Shown here: positions 10,847 to 25,800 of the stretch, piece after piece
How positions within the stretch are numbered: the first letter of the stretch is position 1
Layout: every line of letters begins with the position of its first letter
Source of the DNA: Lucifuga dentata
Taxonomy: Eukaryota > Chordata > Actinopteri > Ophidiiformes > Bythitidae
Length of the DNA: 64,000 nucleotides
Assembly (NCBI GenBank): GCA_014773175.1
Contig: VXCM01001572.1
Location: forward strand, 1-64,000
Reading direction: 5' to 3'
The notes under the pieces: generated by a model
The model's input: the letters and a program-made list of their open reading frames with translations, nothing else
Told to the model about the DNA's origin: nothing
Database searches by the model: none
Made by a program: the position numbers and the translations under genes

Positions 10847-13800
10847 CTGAGTGGGCAGACAAAACCAGAAATTTGTTTCAATAAATAACCCAAGCAGAAA
10901 AAGTACAGCAGATGCTCTCGCCACACACATTTTTATAACTAATATAATGTCATGATCATTGCAATGTGAGAAAAATGGAGGGAAGATGAATGGAATGGGA
11001 TCATCAGGAAGGGATGTCTAGCCACTTGATTAATGAGCTCAGTCTAATTGTTTAGCCCACTCATCTAATCACCAACTGCATATAGATCAACCACAGCAGC
11101 TGCAGGCACAGTCTGCCGTTCCTCTGTACCGGAGCATCAGACTGAGAATGAAAAAGAACGCATTCTCCACATATCCATCATTTCCCTTCACTTACAGCAG
11201 TCACTGTTATCATTATTATTGTCAGCAGCATCAATCGTCATTCTCTGGATTCAGTCACACCTGTTCCTGAACGTGTGATGCCTGAAAAGACGAGACGAGG
11301 AAACGAGGCGCCAGGAATGAGGAACAGGAAATAGCTAAGATCTTAGCATGTGAAGTGATAGACTTGCTGCTTAAAGGATAATTCTGGTAATCTCACATGT
11401 TTGAGCCCAGGATATACAATCCACATAGATGTTAAGTGACTGACAAAAACATACTGCTAGAGCGGTAATTTTAGATTTTTTTTTCTACCTTCCAGTCTGC
11501 TATTGGTTTCAGTTCATTCCAGTATGCTATAAAAAAAAAAATCAACTTGTAGACACTTGAAACATGCTTGAGATACATAATCCATCACAGAAAACATGAC
11601 ATCTATAAGTTTTTGTCAAAGTAACTTCAACCAATCAACATGGAGCTGCACAGAAGAAAATGTATCTCTCCGCCAGAGAATATAGTCCCTGGAAAGGACG
11701 GTTTTTACCAAGAAAGTAAAAATGACCGAGTCTTCTACATTTGAACATATATGTCAGCAAGTGAAACACGGAATTTCAAGGTGTGTGTGTGTGTATCATT
11801 TTGAAAGATTAGGGGAGTTGGCAAAAATAATAGGAAAATATTTTTTTTTTTTGGTGAAAATTGGGTGTCAGTAATGTAATGTGTACGTGGGTAGTATTTA
11901 TTGGGGCTGAACGTGCAAAATCGGTCCTTTAAGATGGTTGCATGTAGCCAGATGACAAGGAAGGATTCAAAGCAATGAAGAAGCAGCATCTGTAACCAGT
12001 TTTAAAGCATCATACTGGTGACGCCTGTTAACATGATTGTTCTGTTAATAAAAGGTCATTTTAGAGGTTCTGTTGCAGCTTTTATTGTGTTCCAGTGACT
12101 TCCTTATGTACATCATCAATTGCCATCTGATTGGTCATGGCTACAGATTCTTCCTAGCACAGAAGGGCTTTGCTGCAACCAGATATGAAGCTAGCTTTTT
12201 AATCATTAAGAATTTGTTAAGGACTTTGCATCATAGCAGCTTCAGATGTGCTGTTATCTGGTGTAGCGGCGAATCCCCTTTGAGGATCGATAACATTATT
12301 ATTCTCTTAAATAAGATCTGAAAAGGACATCTTTGTGTGTGTGGCGGGTTGTGTCTAACATTAAGGCAGGTGTGCTGTCATGGTAACAGATGGCGTGAAC
12401 TATAAATTGCCTCATTGCATCCCTGTAGGAATGTGTCTGTTTTTGATTAATTATATCAGGCTGTGTTAAAGAGGCTCTTTTAGCTGTGATATAGGCCTGG
12501 CCTCTGATAGATGAGACATCAACATGCACCCAGATGATAAAACCTCACTCAATCCCAGACTCAGAGCTGCATCCATAAAGTAACAGATGCAATTTTAACA
12601 AGAGGATTAAATTATGCAGTAACACAAATAGAAAATAGCATGGTATTTAAAAAATATAAAGCCAATTACTGAAAAATGGAATGTGATTTGCACCAGTTTT
12701 CTGCACCTTTTTTCCCACAGTTTGGTATCTGTGCGTCACTGCTGTATATATTACACAAGGTGTGCATGAATCTACATACTGAACATTGCTGTGGTTTGAT
12801 CTCTCTTTTCTTCCTCAGACTAGTCATGATTATCTCATCCTTTGTATGAAAAGGCGAGTAACGAAAACCAGATTCCACTCATCAGATCAAAAGCAGTTTT
12901 AGAAAATTCCATCCAACTGGTTTTCCAAGATTACATTGTGCAGGGACACATTATGGAAATCCGCTGAATGAAAAGCAGTGTGTGTGTGTGTGTGTATGTG
13001 TGCAAGTGTGTGTACGTGGGAAAAAATCCTTACATGCTCAGGTGAGGATGAGTAACACAATGATATTTAGATCCACATGAAAGAACAATAGCGAATTTGC
13101 ATTTGAAAGCAACTCCTTTTCTTTTCACCAAAACGAGATGCTAGATTCCTCTACATATCACCAAACACCTGATCCAATGTGTAGTCAAAGAAGGATTTTT
13201 AAAACTAAAACTGCATGTGAAATGAGAATTTTTGAGAAAATGAGAAATATATTGTGGAATCAGTCCCTTAGAAAAAGGAAAACCACAAAGTAAGTTCTAC
13301 AGCATGCCAAAGAAAAAAACATCCAGTATCTGAAACTGGATAAAGGATTTCATTGGAGGGTCTCATGGGATCCATGAGAAATGCATTGTGGGTAAATGTT
13401 AGCTGAAATGTACCCTGTATTGTAGATCGCGGCCAAGTATACACCCCAGCCTTGTTAACAAGTGACTCAGGTTTCACTGGGGTTCGTGTGGTCAATAACT
13501 AGGAAAGGTTAATAAGCTGATCAATGAGGACGAGATTGTGCTGCTGCTATAGCAGGTAAACAATGCCAGAAAGCTCACATCATCCCGGTAACAATGACCT
13601 CATTTTTACAGCTGATAAGCAACCTGTGATTACCCAGCTTCCTGTGAATATGAGCATGACAGGATTAGGAATGAGAAGTGGAAAAAAAATGGGATCTTCC
13701 TGAATGTAGCTGCCACTTTGCAAGTGAAACACAGATTAATATGTGTCTGCAGCTATCGTTCCGTCCTCTGGCCTCCCCTCCTTATTCCTGATACGATGAC

Positions 13801-16800
13801 AAGTCATCCTGTAATGAGTTTTGTAAAGATTTTTTTAAATCGATGTCCCAATCAGTCAGCCTTGCCTATGAACTGTGATTCACACACTGTTGTCTGCCCC
13901 GCCAGTCAAGAGATAGAGAAACCATTGATTTTCTTTTCCTTGGCAAGCAGGGCTGGGCTCGCTGCTGGTGGATATGGGGGGTGGCAGCGGCAGCGGCGGT
14001 GGTGTGTGTGTGTGTGTGTGCGTGTTTTTGTATGCAGGAGGTTGACTCTTTGTCAGGAGACACTGATTAACTGAGAGGAAGGACAGACAAGGCCTCACCA
14101 GGGATACAGCCTTGAGAAGTGTGTGTGTGTGTGTGTGTACGCTCTCACACACGGGTAAAACCAGTGGGCAGAGGGTTTGTTTACATTCTCACAGGCAGCA
14201 TCCTTCAAGCTGAGTAGCAGACACAGGATAATAATTTAGCAAACTATTGTTCTTTCTTTACTCCACTTCAACACGAGGTTCTTAAGCTGTGTAACCTTCC
14301 ACCATCATGATAATTAGGTCAGTAACTGAGCCACTTAATGCATTAATAAGTGATATTTCTACACCAACTTACTCGATTATTGCATTCAAACACAGTATTT
14401 ACAGCATCTGCAAGAGTTTCAGAAAAATCAGTTTTAAAGGACTATACCATCTATTTTGCATTTATTTTGCATCTATTATTTATTTATTTATTATTTATTT
14501 GCATCTATTTTGGTTTTAGTTCATTCTGATACGCTATTAAAAGCAACTTTGACACTTGAAATGTTCTTGGGATAGGTAATCCATCATCGCCAACAAGACG
14601 TGTATTCAGGTTTTTTTTAGAAGTTACNCTTGGGATAGGTAATCCATCATCGCCAACAAGACGTGTATTCAGGTTTTTTTTAGAAGTTACATAAATTTAG
14701 CGTTTAAGTGCAATAAAAGCACAGAGTGAATGTATGCCTCCACTGGGGAATATAGTCCCAAAAGAAGACCTGCGTTTATCAAAAAATTTAAAGGACCGTG
14801 ACTTCATAAGGCTGCATAACTATTAGCAGGTGAAACATCAGTTTTTAAGGTGGGTGTATCGTTTGAATATTTGATTTTGAAAGATTAAGAGATTTTACAA
14901 AATATCAGNTTTTTAAGGTGGGTGTATCGTTTGAATATTTGATTTTGAAAGATTAAGAGATTTTACAAAATATCAGGAAAAGCTGAAATACTTTTTTATC
15001 TTTTGGGAAATGAATGTGAGTAACATAACATCTATGAAAATTGAAAATTGAATATATTAGGCTAACATGCAAACATGCAAAATGGCCGGTATGGTCCTTT
15101 AAGTATAAGTTAATGAAATAAAGTTGCCCAAAAGTGGTCCACTTTGTGGTTAGATCTGAGTCGTGTTGAGAAATTTTCAGTACTGGTATCAATTATACTG
15201 ACTGCTTATTTACTTTTTGTGCAAATATTTAGGTAAATGCTGAAGACATTAACTACTTAGGTTATAGTAAATACATATTTAATGACACTGTATTTTCAAA
15301 ACTGTGTAGTACTGAAATTTCAGTTAATCTAGGAAGTTTTAGGGGCTTTATTTTGAGTATTTAAAAAATATAGTAAGTAGTTTGACATTTAATGTTTACT
15401 TACTTCAAGAAACTCAATTTTTATTCCATTTGTCCTTTCACTTTCTATTACTAAAGATAATAGAAAATGCTATTCTGAGTGTTCTCACCAGTAGAAGACC
15501 TCGTTTACTCTAAATTGTGGTGAAAAGTGTTTTCTTGCAGCAGGAAATAATGGAAGAGGACATAAAGTCTGGGGGAAAATTGGTTTAAACTTTTTGTTTA
15601 AATAAAACTCTTGAAAAAAAAAACAAAAAAAAACAGAGACCAAAAAGCATTAAACTCCACCTTTTATGGTTCTTCTTACCGTTAGGTGTGTGCTCCAGTC
15701 CCAGCTGTCCTGTGGGGGAGTAGAGGTATCCGGTCTCCATCACCCATCCCTGGGAGTCTGAGTGGGGGTGGGGGGTCTTTGCTGTTTGGGACTGTCTGCT
15801 GCTGGATCTGGCCAGCAGGGTGTTGAGGCAGTTATGAGCACTGGGGTCGTTTCCTTTGTGGTGGTGGTTGTGGCGGTTGTTGATGCTGGTGCTGGCGAGC
15901 GCAGCCTCGTTCACAAACACGGAACCGTTACCGGCATGGTCCCTAGACTGACATGGTGCTGAATCCTGAGGGAACAAACACAGAAAAAAAGATGAAGATG
16001 AAGAGCATTGTGATTAGAAACGGAGTGGAAGCTCATATTCTGGCCAGAATGAGAGTTTCTAAAAAGTAGCAGGTTTCTGCCTCAATGAATCCATCCAGCA
16101 ATTCACTTTTGAAATATGTTGATGCATTTATATGTGAAAGCTGGGAATAACTGTAATAAGTTATCGGACAAAAGCAGAATTAATGGATCAATTTTACACA
16201 ATCTTAAGTAGCAAAAGTTTAACGTAATGACCTGGCAGATCTATGACAGATGTTAAGGATTGACAAAGGCAATAATTTGACTTTAAAGATATTAAAATTC
16301 AGTCTGTCTATGTTTTGTGGCCCAAATTTGCATAAATAATATAAGAAACACCAAATGTTATAACCAGTATAATCTTAATGGAATGATTTGTGAAAAAACA
16401 AGTAAAAAAAAATAGTAATAATAATTCATTGCCTTGTTTTTGTTTATTCTAGGGCTGAGACCTTTGCCTTTGCAAAAACTTCCACACAGGTGGTGTTTTC
16501 TTCCATTCAGAATTTATGTTGGAGCTTTATGTGGAGCAGACATTGACAAAATCTAGCCGCACTTTGCTTAAAATCCAGCAGAGGACAGTCACAACCCTTC
16601 AGCCTGTCATCATGATTTCATCATGAACTCTTGCACATCTACAAAATAACACTCAACCTGTCAAAATCAGAAATAATAATGAACTTTTCACAAAATGAAA
16701 TGAAGAGCTACATGTATAAACAATTCAGACTTGGAATAGTGCAAAAGCCATATAATGCTATGACATTATACAGGTGATAAACTGGGGCTAAGTAATATTT

Positions 16801-19800
16801 TGATGAACTTGTTGTCAGAAGTGACGCATTTAGTTGTGTGTAAGCACTTTTATTTATTTAAAGATCAAAATGTTAAGACCCAAGGAATTCTGGACCCTAA
16901 GTGAAACTACAATTAACTCCTGTCCTGTCTTTACATCAGCGTGTCCTTTTCTCTGCTGAGCTGAGGAAGCACCACTAATGAGAAAGCACCAGTGAGTGGG
17001 TGAAGGTACGTCACTCGATCTGCCTCTGACCTTCTGCCTCTGGCTAAAACATTAGCCGGGAACATTAGGACCCTCGCTGCCTCCACACACCTTTGTCAGA
17101 CCACCTTTAATTCAGCCTCCTCTGTGACTAAAATAGATGGATGGAAATAAATAAGTCTGCAAAAAAGGCAGGAGAGCTTCATCATGTCTGGCCTGTAAAA
17201 GCCCAGGGACGTATGGAAATTAATGAGCGGTGAGAGAATAAGGTAACACGAGTCTTCTCATTTGTCTATCTATTCTGTCTTTTTCAGGAGTCACACCTGC
17301 TGAACTGAGCAGCACAAAGCCAAAAACACATGGATATACTGTGTGCTGTATGAATTTCCCTTAGCCTCACCATGAGAGGTCCACTGAGATTTACAGGGAA
17401 AGGAGAACAGTGCTTTCTTTCTCCTCCATCCATGCCTTTCAGCTGCAGGGGACATTTCACAGTAGTGCTTTTCAAACAAAGTGTCAATATGAATAATTTA
17501 AGTCCTTTTGGATACGATTGATTGGTTTCTGCGCCCGCGTGCCTCTGGTTTTAATTATTTTCTCTGAGCTTTTATTTGCAACGGTTTAATTATCATCAAT
17601 CATTAAGATGTTTATTGGTGAGTGGAACTGCTGGAGCACTAAGACAAATGATGCTGAAATTGCTCTCATTATCGTGGGTCGTACATCAAGAGGGGATTGA
17701 GCTGCTCCGTGTAAATGAGTGAACCGACGTAACTCAGGCTGATAGCTGCTCGAAAAAAGCTTCCCATTAATGACTTCAGCCAAGGTTTAGTCCACAGACA
17801 CTGTATATCTGAGTGTGACGAACTTTATTAGCCTCAGCTTAAACCTTATGTTTCAAAAAATTCAGAGAAGTGGGAAACAATTCAACAAACTAAAATTGGT
17901 GGAACAAATACCTGAACACTACTCCTATTCTGTCACATTGTAAATATCTTACCTCCAAAATTGTATTTATGTAGACATTCACAAGTTTTAGAAGTGGAAA
18001 ATAAAATAAAATGCTCGAAACTGGACATATGAAGGAAAGGAATAAAGAAAAGAAGAGAGGGAAGAAAAAGGGAAGAGCTGAAAGACAGAAATGAGTAAGA
18101 AAGGAAGAAATGAGGAAGGCACCATGGAAAGATGAAGGGAGCAAGGAAAGGAATAAGGAAGGAAGAAAAGATTTAAGGGAAGAGTGAAAAAAAGTAAGAA
18201 GGAAAGAAGGAAAAGGAGGAGAGGTAGAAAGAAGGAAGGAAACAAAGTATCCCAAGAAAAGAACTAGTACCTCATAACTGTACTTAAAGGAGCAGACCAG
18301 TGATTTTACATGCTTGAGCCCAATAACCAATATATGCTACATTACTTCCAACTATTTTCCAAAACATGCTACTGGAGCAGTAAATTTTAGAATTTTTTTT
18401 CTATCTTTCTTCTGCCACTGGTTTTGGTTCATTCTAGTACACTATAAATATACTAAAATATGGTTTTAAGTTTTGGAATATGGTTTGCAGTCACGAAACT
18501 TGTATGTGGGTATTACTGAGCTTAAACAAACCAAATCGCTGATCAGGTCCTTTAAATGCAGCTTGAGTAAATGTACTTTCTACCTTTGACAAATCGTTCA
18601 TACAGTTTTGAACGCCTCCCTACCTGTCGTCCGTCCAGCGGTATGACCATGTCAGGGATGACAGCAGGCAGGCTCTTCTGGTCGCTGAGCCTCCAGCCCT
18701 GCAGCAGCTTTTTCTGGGTGTCCAGCTTCTCGCGCTCCTTCTCCACACTCCTCTGGCCTTCCCTGAGCCGCTCCAGGCTCTGCTGGTACTCCTCCAGCTG
18801 TTCCTCCAGCTCTTCCCTCTCGCGCTTCAGCCTCTCAGCCTCCAGGTGGCACTGCAGCTCCCTCTCCTTCAGCCTGCTCTCTTGCTCCCCCTGTTGGTGT
18901 TCCCGAGCCTGGCATTCCTTTTCCCAGCGCTCCTTCTCCTGGCGAAGTCGATCCTGGAGCCGCTGGGCCGCCGCCACCTCCTCCTTTTGCTTCTCCAGGT
19001 TGCGCTGTTTCTCCTGTTCTTGTAGGGTGTTGCCTCGGAAACTTGGAGGGTGTGGTCGCTGGGCACGGGGGGAGGAGCGCTCAGTTTCGAAGAGGAGGAG
19101 CCTCTGGACCTCGTAGCAGCTGTCCTGGAAGGCCACTGCAGCCTAGGACCAAAATGGGAGGGCAGAGAGACTGAGGTTCATGCAAAACTATCACGCTGAC
19201 CACATATGCTTCCTCCCAACAGGCAGCATGGGTGATTTGAATGGCAAAATGTGACGGAAATTCTAATCAGCATCTATTGTGTGTGTGCTGGACTTTCAAG
19301 CGTGAAGGTAGCAGTTCTACCAGAACAACCAAACGATCCCAAAGCCACTGTTACAACAACAATTTTAAGGTTCACGGGACACAAGAGACACGACTTTGAA
19401 TATGAAAATGGCATAGCATCAAAAATCTCACATCCACACAAACACACACTCATATGCAAACACCTCACATTTCCATTTGATACCAAACAGAAGTGTATAC
19501 CTAGCAAAATAAAAGCTGCTGCTCAGTCTCGGAGCAGAAAACAGATCAGCGTGATTCTTCAAATTGTTCTGCTCAACATTTGGCATCAGACAGTTTGAGC
19601 TGCTTGTTTTTCTCTGTTTGCTTGAAGCTCTGGTGTGCAGAAACATAATGAGCCTTCATCTTGACTGAGTATGACACTAACATCGGGTTGATTTGTTCTT
19701 ACTGAGAATACAGAATGTTTGTTTGTTGACTTGCTGACAGGATGAAGATGGAGACGAAAGCTATGAGCAAAGAAAAGTAAGCTTGTAGTTACTATACCTA

Positions 19801-22800
19801 CAATTACAGAGCGATACCGTGTGACAAATCCCCTCATTTTAAAGTGCTCACCTGCAGACTGTACAGTAACTGGGTCAGGCTTTGGACGCTTTGAGCGATC
19901 TGTTAGTGGACAAAAAGACAACAAGCAGATTAACAAGCTGCTGCAGTAAAGATTTCACGTTCACGTCACATTTTTTCTGATAAATAACAGACATTTCACA
20001 TCACATCATGTATGTCTCCACCAGAGAATATAGTCCCTATAGTCCCAGGAGAAGATGGCTTTTACAAAGAAATTAAAAATGACCGTTCCTTCTACATGTG
20101 GACATATGTGTTAAGCTGAGTGTATCACATGAACATTTTATTTTGAAAGATTATGGGATTTAGCAAAATAACAAGAAAGCTAAAAATACAGTTTTGTTTT
20201 GGAAATTGGTTGTCAGTAAAGTAACGTATATGCCGGTAGTATTTATTGGGCTTAAACATGCAAAATTGTCAGAATGGTCCTTTAAAGCTGTATTAAAGAA
20301 GAAACTGCACATGATATTTTGTGAGATGGAGCAGATGGAGATCTGTGCTGCCTGTGCATCTTTCCACTCATCTTCCTCTCCTGACAAGTCAAAATTTGGA
20401 GTCAGCAACCATGCGACATTGGCGCCCCCTGGAGGCCGCCTGATGTCCAAAAAACAGGAAAGTTATCACACTGCAGCCAGTGAGAAAATAATTCTGTCTT
20501 CATTTACCTCACAGGTCACAAAAAGTTGCAAACGGCAGCACAAACGTGGCATGGAAATTGGGATAAGTCTCCATATCTATTTTTAATGGCGCAATACCTC
20601 TGAGAACTAAATGGACTTCTTCCTTTATTATGAGTTGATTAATAATTCACCACATTAAGACTGCAATGTAATTCTAATAGACTGTACTAAATTATTAAAA
20701 TAACTCTTGGCAATCTTGAGCCCCGCATCTGTGGAGGAATGAAAAGAGGTGAGATTCAGACGCAGCCTGAAAGAGGCTGTAACACCGATTCAATGCAACA
20801 AAACATGACATCAGCTATTTAATCCACTACAGCGTTATGATTTACCTCAATCATTTCCAATTTCAATGTATAATATGAGGTCAAACAACAACGATTATGA
20901 GCAGGAACTCTGATTTACCTTGAGTTTGATGCCATTTTTGCCTGTTTTTTGTAAGTCAGGGAAGGAGTGAAACAAAAGGGCCTCAGTCCAGCTCTCCTCA
21001 GAGGTTTCGGAGGCTCGAGGTGAAGCTTCAGAGTCTGAAGGAGCCTCCAAATGTGTAACAGGGCTGATGGCAAAGATGGAGTCCGTCTCAGAGCCAGGAC
21101 TCTGGATGGATGGGGAACAGGACCTGGATGTAAGTGTGGCTTTCAAGTTCTCAGCTGGAAAAGAAAGACAACATGATGGTAAAAATAAGTGCTTGTTTGG
21201 GCTGGTTCATATGAATTTCTTGTTTAGGTATCTGTTAAATTAGACAGTTTAGAGAGACAAGGGAAAAGACAAGCTGCAAAGGTCCTCATCTGGATTCAAA
21301 TCTGGGATGCTTCATGGTACAGGTGTAAAACCAGCAACATCAAGTTTTAACATCAATTTTCCTCTCATGTTTCTTAAATGATAACACATTATGGATAATA
21401 TGGAGACAAAAAAAAAAACAAAAAAAAAACGTTTCCTCCACTCAGTCCATTATTTTCGTATATCAGAATACTTCACGTTGTGTTATCGTGTTTACACCGC
21501 GACCGTTTACCACATTTTACGTGTAATCATTTTAACCCATGTTCTGCACATTTCAATGCTGAGGGGTAGCTGGTAATGTAACAGACAGCAGAAGTATTGT
21601 TGCTATGGTTACCTGCAATTTAATCTACCTTGTACACTGTGGTTAAACCGTTGGCTGGGTCTATTTTTCAGTGTCCTGATATGCAAAAAATAAAGAATGA
21701 AACGGAGAGAAAGAATGCCTGTAGCTTATTGGCATATTCACAGCCGAGTTCATTATTTTCAGAACACCTAAGAGCGATAATACCATGGCCACTTAACACA
21801 ATCAATAATTAACAAGCATTTCAGCCCCATTTTGTGTGTATGTGTGTGAGAGTGTGTGTGTTGCTGCATGGACGTGTAAACTGTCTCACCTTCTCGCAGA
21901 GCTGCAGCCAGCAGCGCCGCGGGCTGGGCCGGCTCCTCTGACAGCGGCTGGACGAGCAGCCGCGGTTCAAGCAGCAAAGCCTCCATCCTCCCACTCAGAG
22001 CAGAGAGCTCAGCCTGGATCTGCAGCTTCTCCTCCAGGCTGGAGCAGATCTGCTGGTCCTGGCTCATCAGACTCTCTGGTACACATCATCACAACAGGGC
22101 ATGTTTAGCGACTTGTAGTTGTCTGAGATTGTGAAGGAAAACACCCTTTAGTTCCTTTACCTTGCAGTTTATTTATCTTCTGAAGACGAGCTTCAGCAGC
22201 CCGCTTCTCTTCCTCTGATTCACTGCTGTATTCCTCCTCTTCCTCTGGACAGCTGAGCAGAGAAACAACAGTAAACGATGTTAGACAAATTGCTTGCAAG
22301 TGGGATGTCAGGATATTTAGTTCTCCCTCCTCATTTCACACACACACACACACACACACCTCTCGACAGCCTCTCTAATGAGCCTCATCCAGGTGTTGCG
22401 TTCGTCTTTAGAGGAGGTGTGAACCTCGTACATTTCTGGCCCGGCAGCTGACGCGATGATCAAAAACATCCCTCTCTCTTCGTTTGCTACTTCTCGCACT
22501 ATTAATTTTTGCAGTGGAATGACTGGAGGCTTCTGGTCCTGAAGCACAAGTGGAGAAACTAATATGATTTGAAAATTATGAGCTTGTATTTATCTTTTAG
22601 CTCAAGCTGACAGGTTAAGGCTGCGTACCACAGTAGCAAAGGTAAATTTCTGGTCTTTCTCCTGCAGGAAGATGAGCGCATCTGTGAGAAGCAATGCCAG
22701 GACATCTGTGTGAAGAAAACGTCGCCAAGTTACCACAGCACGTAAAAGAGCGTCTTGAAATATAGAAACAATGTAAAAATAACACCATCAAAAAAGTCGT

Positions 22801-25800
22801 CTGACCTTTCAGTCGGCCAGTGGCGGTTTTCCACAGCAGCAGGCCCTGGTGTTTGAGAGTCTGTCCAGGTCCCATCATGTCCTGCTTGCGGAAGGTATGT
22901 CCGTTCTTTAGCTTGGTGGCACTGCGATTTTCCATCCGGTTCCACACTTCCTGTAACCTCTGATGCCGCTCGTACTCGCTGACCTTCAGGTCCACTGCTG
23001 TTATGATGTCCCGAATCTGAGCCAGGACTTTGGAAAGGTCTGCGTGCTCGTCTGATCCCTCTGAGGGATGAAGAATGAGAGATAAAGACAAAATCTTTCA
23101 CACATGAGATACCTGTGCACTCTGACAGGGAATATGAGCACTTTCATTTAGGATACTTCAGTACATTTTCCAACTAGTACACACACTTCCTTTTGATCAT
23201 CTGATGCCACTATCTTGCCAGCAGAGGGCAGTAGACAGCTGACCTTGTGTATAGCGAAGGATCCTCTCCAGCAGCACTGGGTACTTTGTGATCCTTTGGG
23301 TTACTAGCAAGATGCATTCTGGGATCTCCCTCCGTCGCACCAAAGAGTTACTACTTTGTTGCTTGAAAAAGTAAAATTAAGAATCAAGATACATGTGCTT
23401 GGTTATTTTGTGTGCTTCTATTTTGAAATTGTTCATTTCAAGCTATATTTCTACCTTTAAGTTCTGAAATCTCTTGTTATGCTGCTGAAAATTGCTTTTA
23501 TTTTGAAACTGTTCATTTCAAGCTATGTCTACCTTGATGAAGTTCTGAAATCTCTTGTTATGCTGCTGAAGCTCTTTGAAGAAGCTGACTGCCTCATTAT
23601 GATGGCTGCAGAATTCCCCGTACAACTGTTTCATCTTCTCTCCATTCTCATCTGAGAACTGAAGACAAACATAAATCCTCTGAATACACCTGCAACAGTT
23701 TCCAGAAGAACAGACAGGAGTCCCAGAGGACAAGCTCACCTGCTGGAGCAAGACGTCTCCTATCCGCCGGATGAGGTAGTTTTTGTGTCCCTGAGGCTCG
23801 GCTGAGCTGTGTTGCCGTTCCCTCATGGCGGAGAAGAAGGCACGGTGGAAGAGGAGCAGCTGGTCCAGACAGGGGAAGACCCGCTCCACTGCTTCTGCGT
23901 CGAGCTGCACCTCCTCCCTCATACCTCGCCGGAAAACCTCCGCCATGATGTGCAGAGTCTGGAGGTGGTGAATCTCTGTCTGCATCAGCTCTGAAACATG
24001 AAGAAAATTAGAACTGGTTCGTGTAAATCGCATGTATAAAACAATGATTTTGGCCTAAATATGGATTCTTGTGGCTGTCTTTCACAACTCTAAAGCTGGA
24101 TTTACTCTACAAGTCTTGATGCGCAATTCCGATTTTCTGCCTGTATCCAGTTTTTGGTTCAGCGTATTTACATTTTCTTTTTTAAGTGGCTCATATCCAA
24201 CACCTGTATTTACACACTTTTACCTGTAGCAGACTGGATGCAGCTGCGCACGCGCACATTTCTGAGGTGGATGTAAACGGAATGCTTCAGTGGAGAGACA
24301 AAAATAAAAATTTTAAAAATTTAAAAATATAATCAGCGGGTTAAGACTTTAACATGCAGAGAGAAACATCTGATACGTTGTGTGAGCGTTTCTCTCTCCT
24401 ATCGGGACACGTAGTTTCCCAATAGTTTCTGATCACGGAGGAGNTGTGAGCGTTTCTCTCTCCTATCGGGACACGTAGTTTCCCAATAGTTTCTGATCAC
24501 GGAGGAGAAGCGGGTGGAGTATTGCTGTAACGGAAACTGTCGCACTAACACGTCTATCTGACATTTAACACACATCAATGTGTCTGATATATGTAGTATG
24601 TCCTCTATTTCTGTTTACAGAGAGCGATCATCATATTGATTGCTTACATTATCCATATGTGGACAAGCTAACATGATGTAGGAGTCGGAATGGGAAGGAA
24701 ATTCCGATCTGTGTATTTAGACAGCAGTCGCATTGGCGGATATCTGATACGTATCTGATTTACTTCCACATATTGAGGTGGCCCAAGTCAGATCTGAGCA
24801 TATCCAATTCCATGTGGCTTTTTACCATTTACATCTTCAGGAAAAGTATCCGATACGTGTCATGTGCACAAAAAAATCGGAATCAGGTCGCATGTGCCTG
24901 GTTGTGTAAATCCAGCCTAAGATCTTGTGTTGTCTCACCGTAGATAACATCCTGCCGTTTGACCACTCGCTTGTCCTGCTTCTTGCAGAACTTGTGCTCC
25001 ACTGTCAGACTCCATGACTCAGCCTCGTAATCCAGAGCATCCGCTGAGAGGCCGTTATGGATATACGCATCCACACAGTCTGTAAAAAGAGGAACAAAAT
25101 GTTTCCTGTTTTCTTCCAGGATTCAGTTTCACCCACAGAATTAATTATCTCTGTTCATCATAATTTGCAGGTGCAGAGAATGGATGGTGATGGATCGACA
25201 AAACAGCAAGACCTCTTCATTTATTGATAAATTCTTTTATAACAGTCTTCTTGAGGTATGAAGTCATCACATACCATCTCCAAAGGAGGAGTCAGTGGAG
25301 GTGGAAGATGCTGGAGTCGGCTGCAGCTCCTCTGATTGGCTGATAACCCTCCAGCTCTCAGACTCCGTCTCTGAGTTTTCGCTGAGACGACTGCAACACC
25401 GAGAAGAAAATAGATTATCATTATTATTACCCCCAATTTTTCTACTATATGACCTGTGAAGTGTGTGAGTGTGTTTTCAGACCTGTCACTGGCCCGGGGG
25501 AAAGTGCCTAGGAGCGTGCACGTCAGGGGTGAGGTGTCCTTCCTCTCCTTTGGGGTCATGACAGGAAGGGAGGTGGAGATGGGGATGGAACACTGAGGAG
25601 GACTGTCTCTCACCGTGAAATCTAGGAGAAGAGGATTGTGGGTAAAGAAAAGAACATTAACCTACGTGAGAGCATTCATTCACGACGGAGTTTTGAAAAC
25701 TTTCTCCACAGTGCGGTCAACAGAGCCTGTCAGGGGAACTTGTTAGTGACCTTTGACCTTGTAAACTCACTCTGTGGGAGAGACGCTGTCCTGTTCTTCA

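Larger units (their letters stand above)
10847..15679 (-). other. arhgef28: arhgef28 intron 35
   Basis: Holds two TTAA MITEs, two (GT)n runs near 14000-14020 and 14119-14138, and a (GT)n at 12979-12995. No exon with compatible phase was found. Confidence 0.8.
15966..18623 (-). other. arhgef28: arhgef28 intron 34
   Basis: AT-rich; includes a polypurine tract (18018-18246) and a short TTAA MITE. No additional exon seen. Confidence 0.8.

Noticed and set aside
14573..14690. Apparent short tandem duplication
   Set aside because: The repeat is split by a single N and is identical on both sides; most likely an unmerged contig overlap.
18571..19116. 181-codon plus-strand frame rich in serine and cysteine
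   Set aside because: It is the opposite-strand shadow of the coiled-coil exon 34 of arhgef28.
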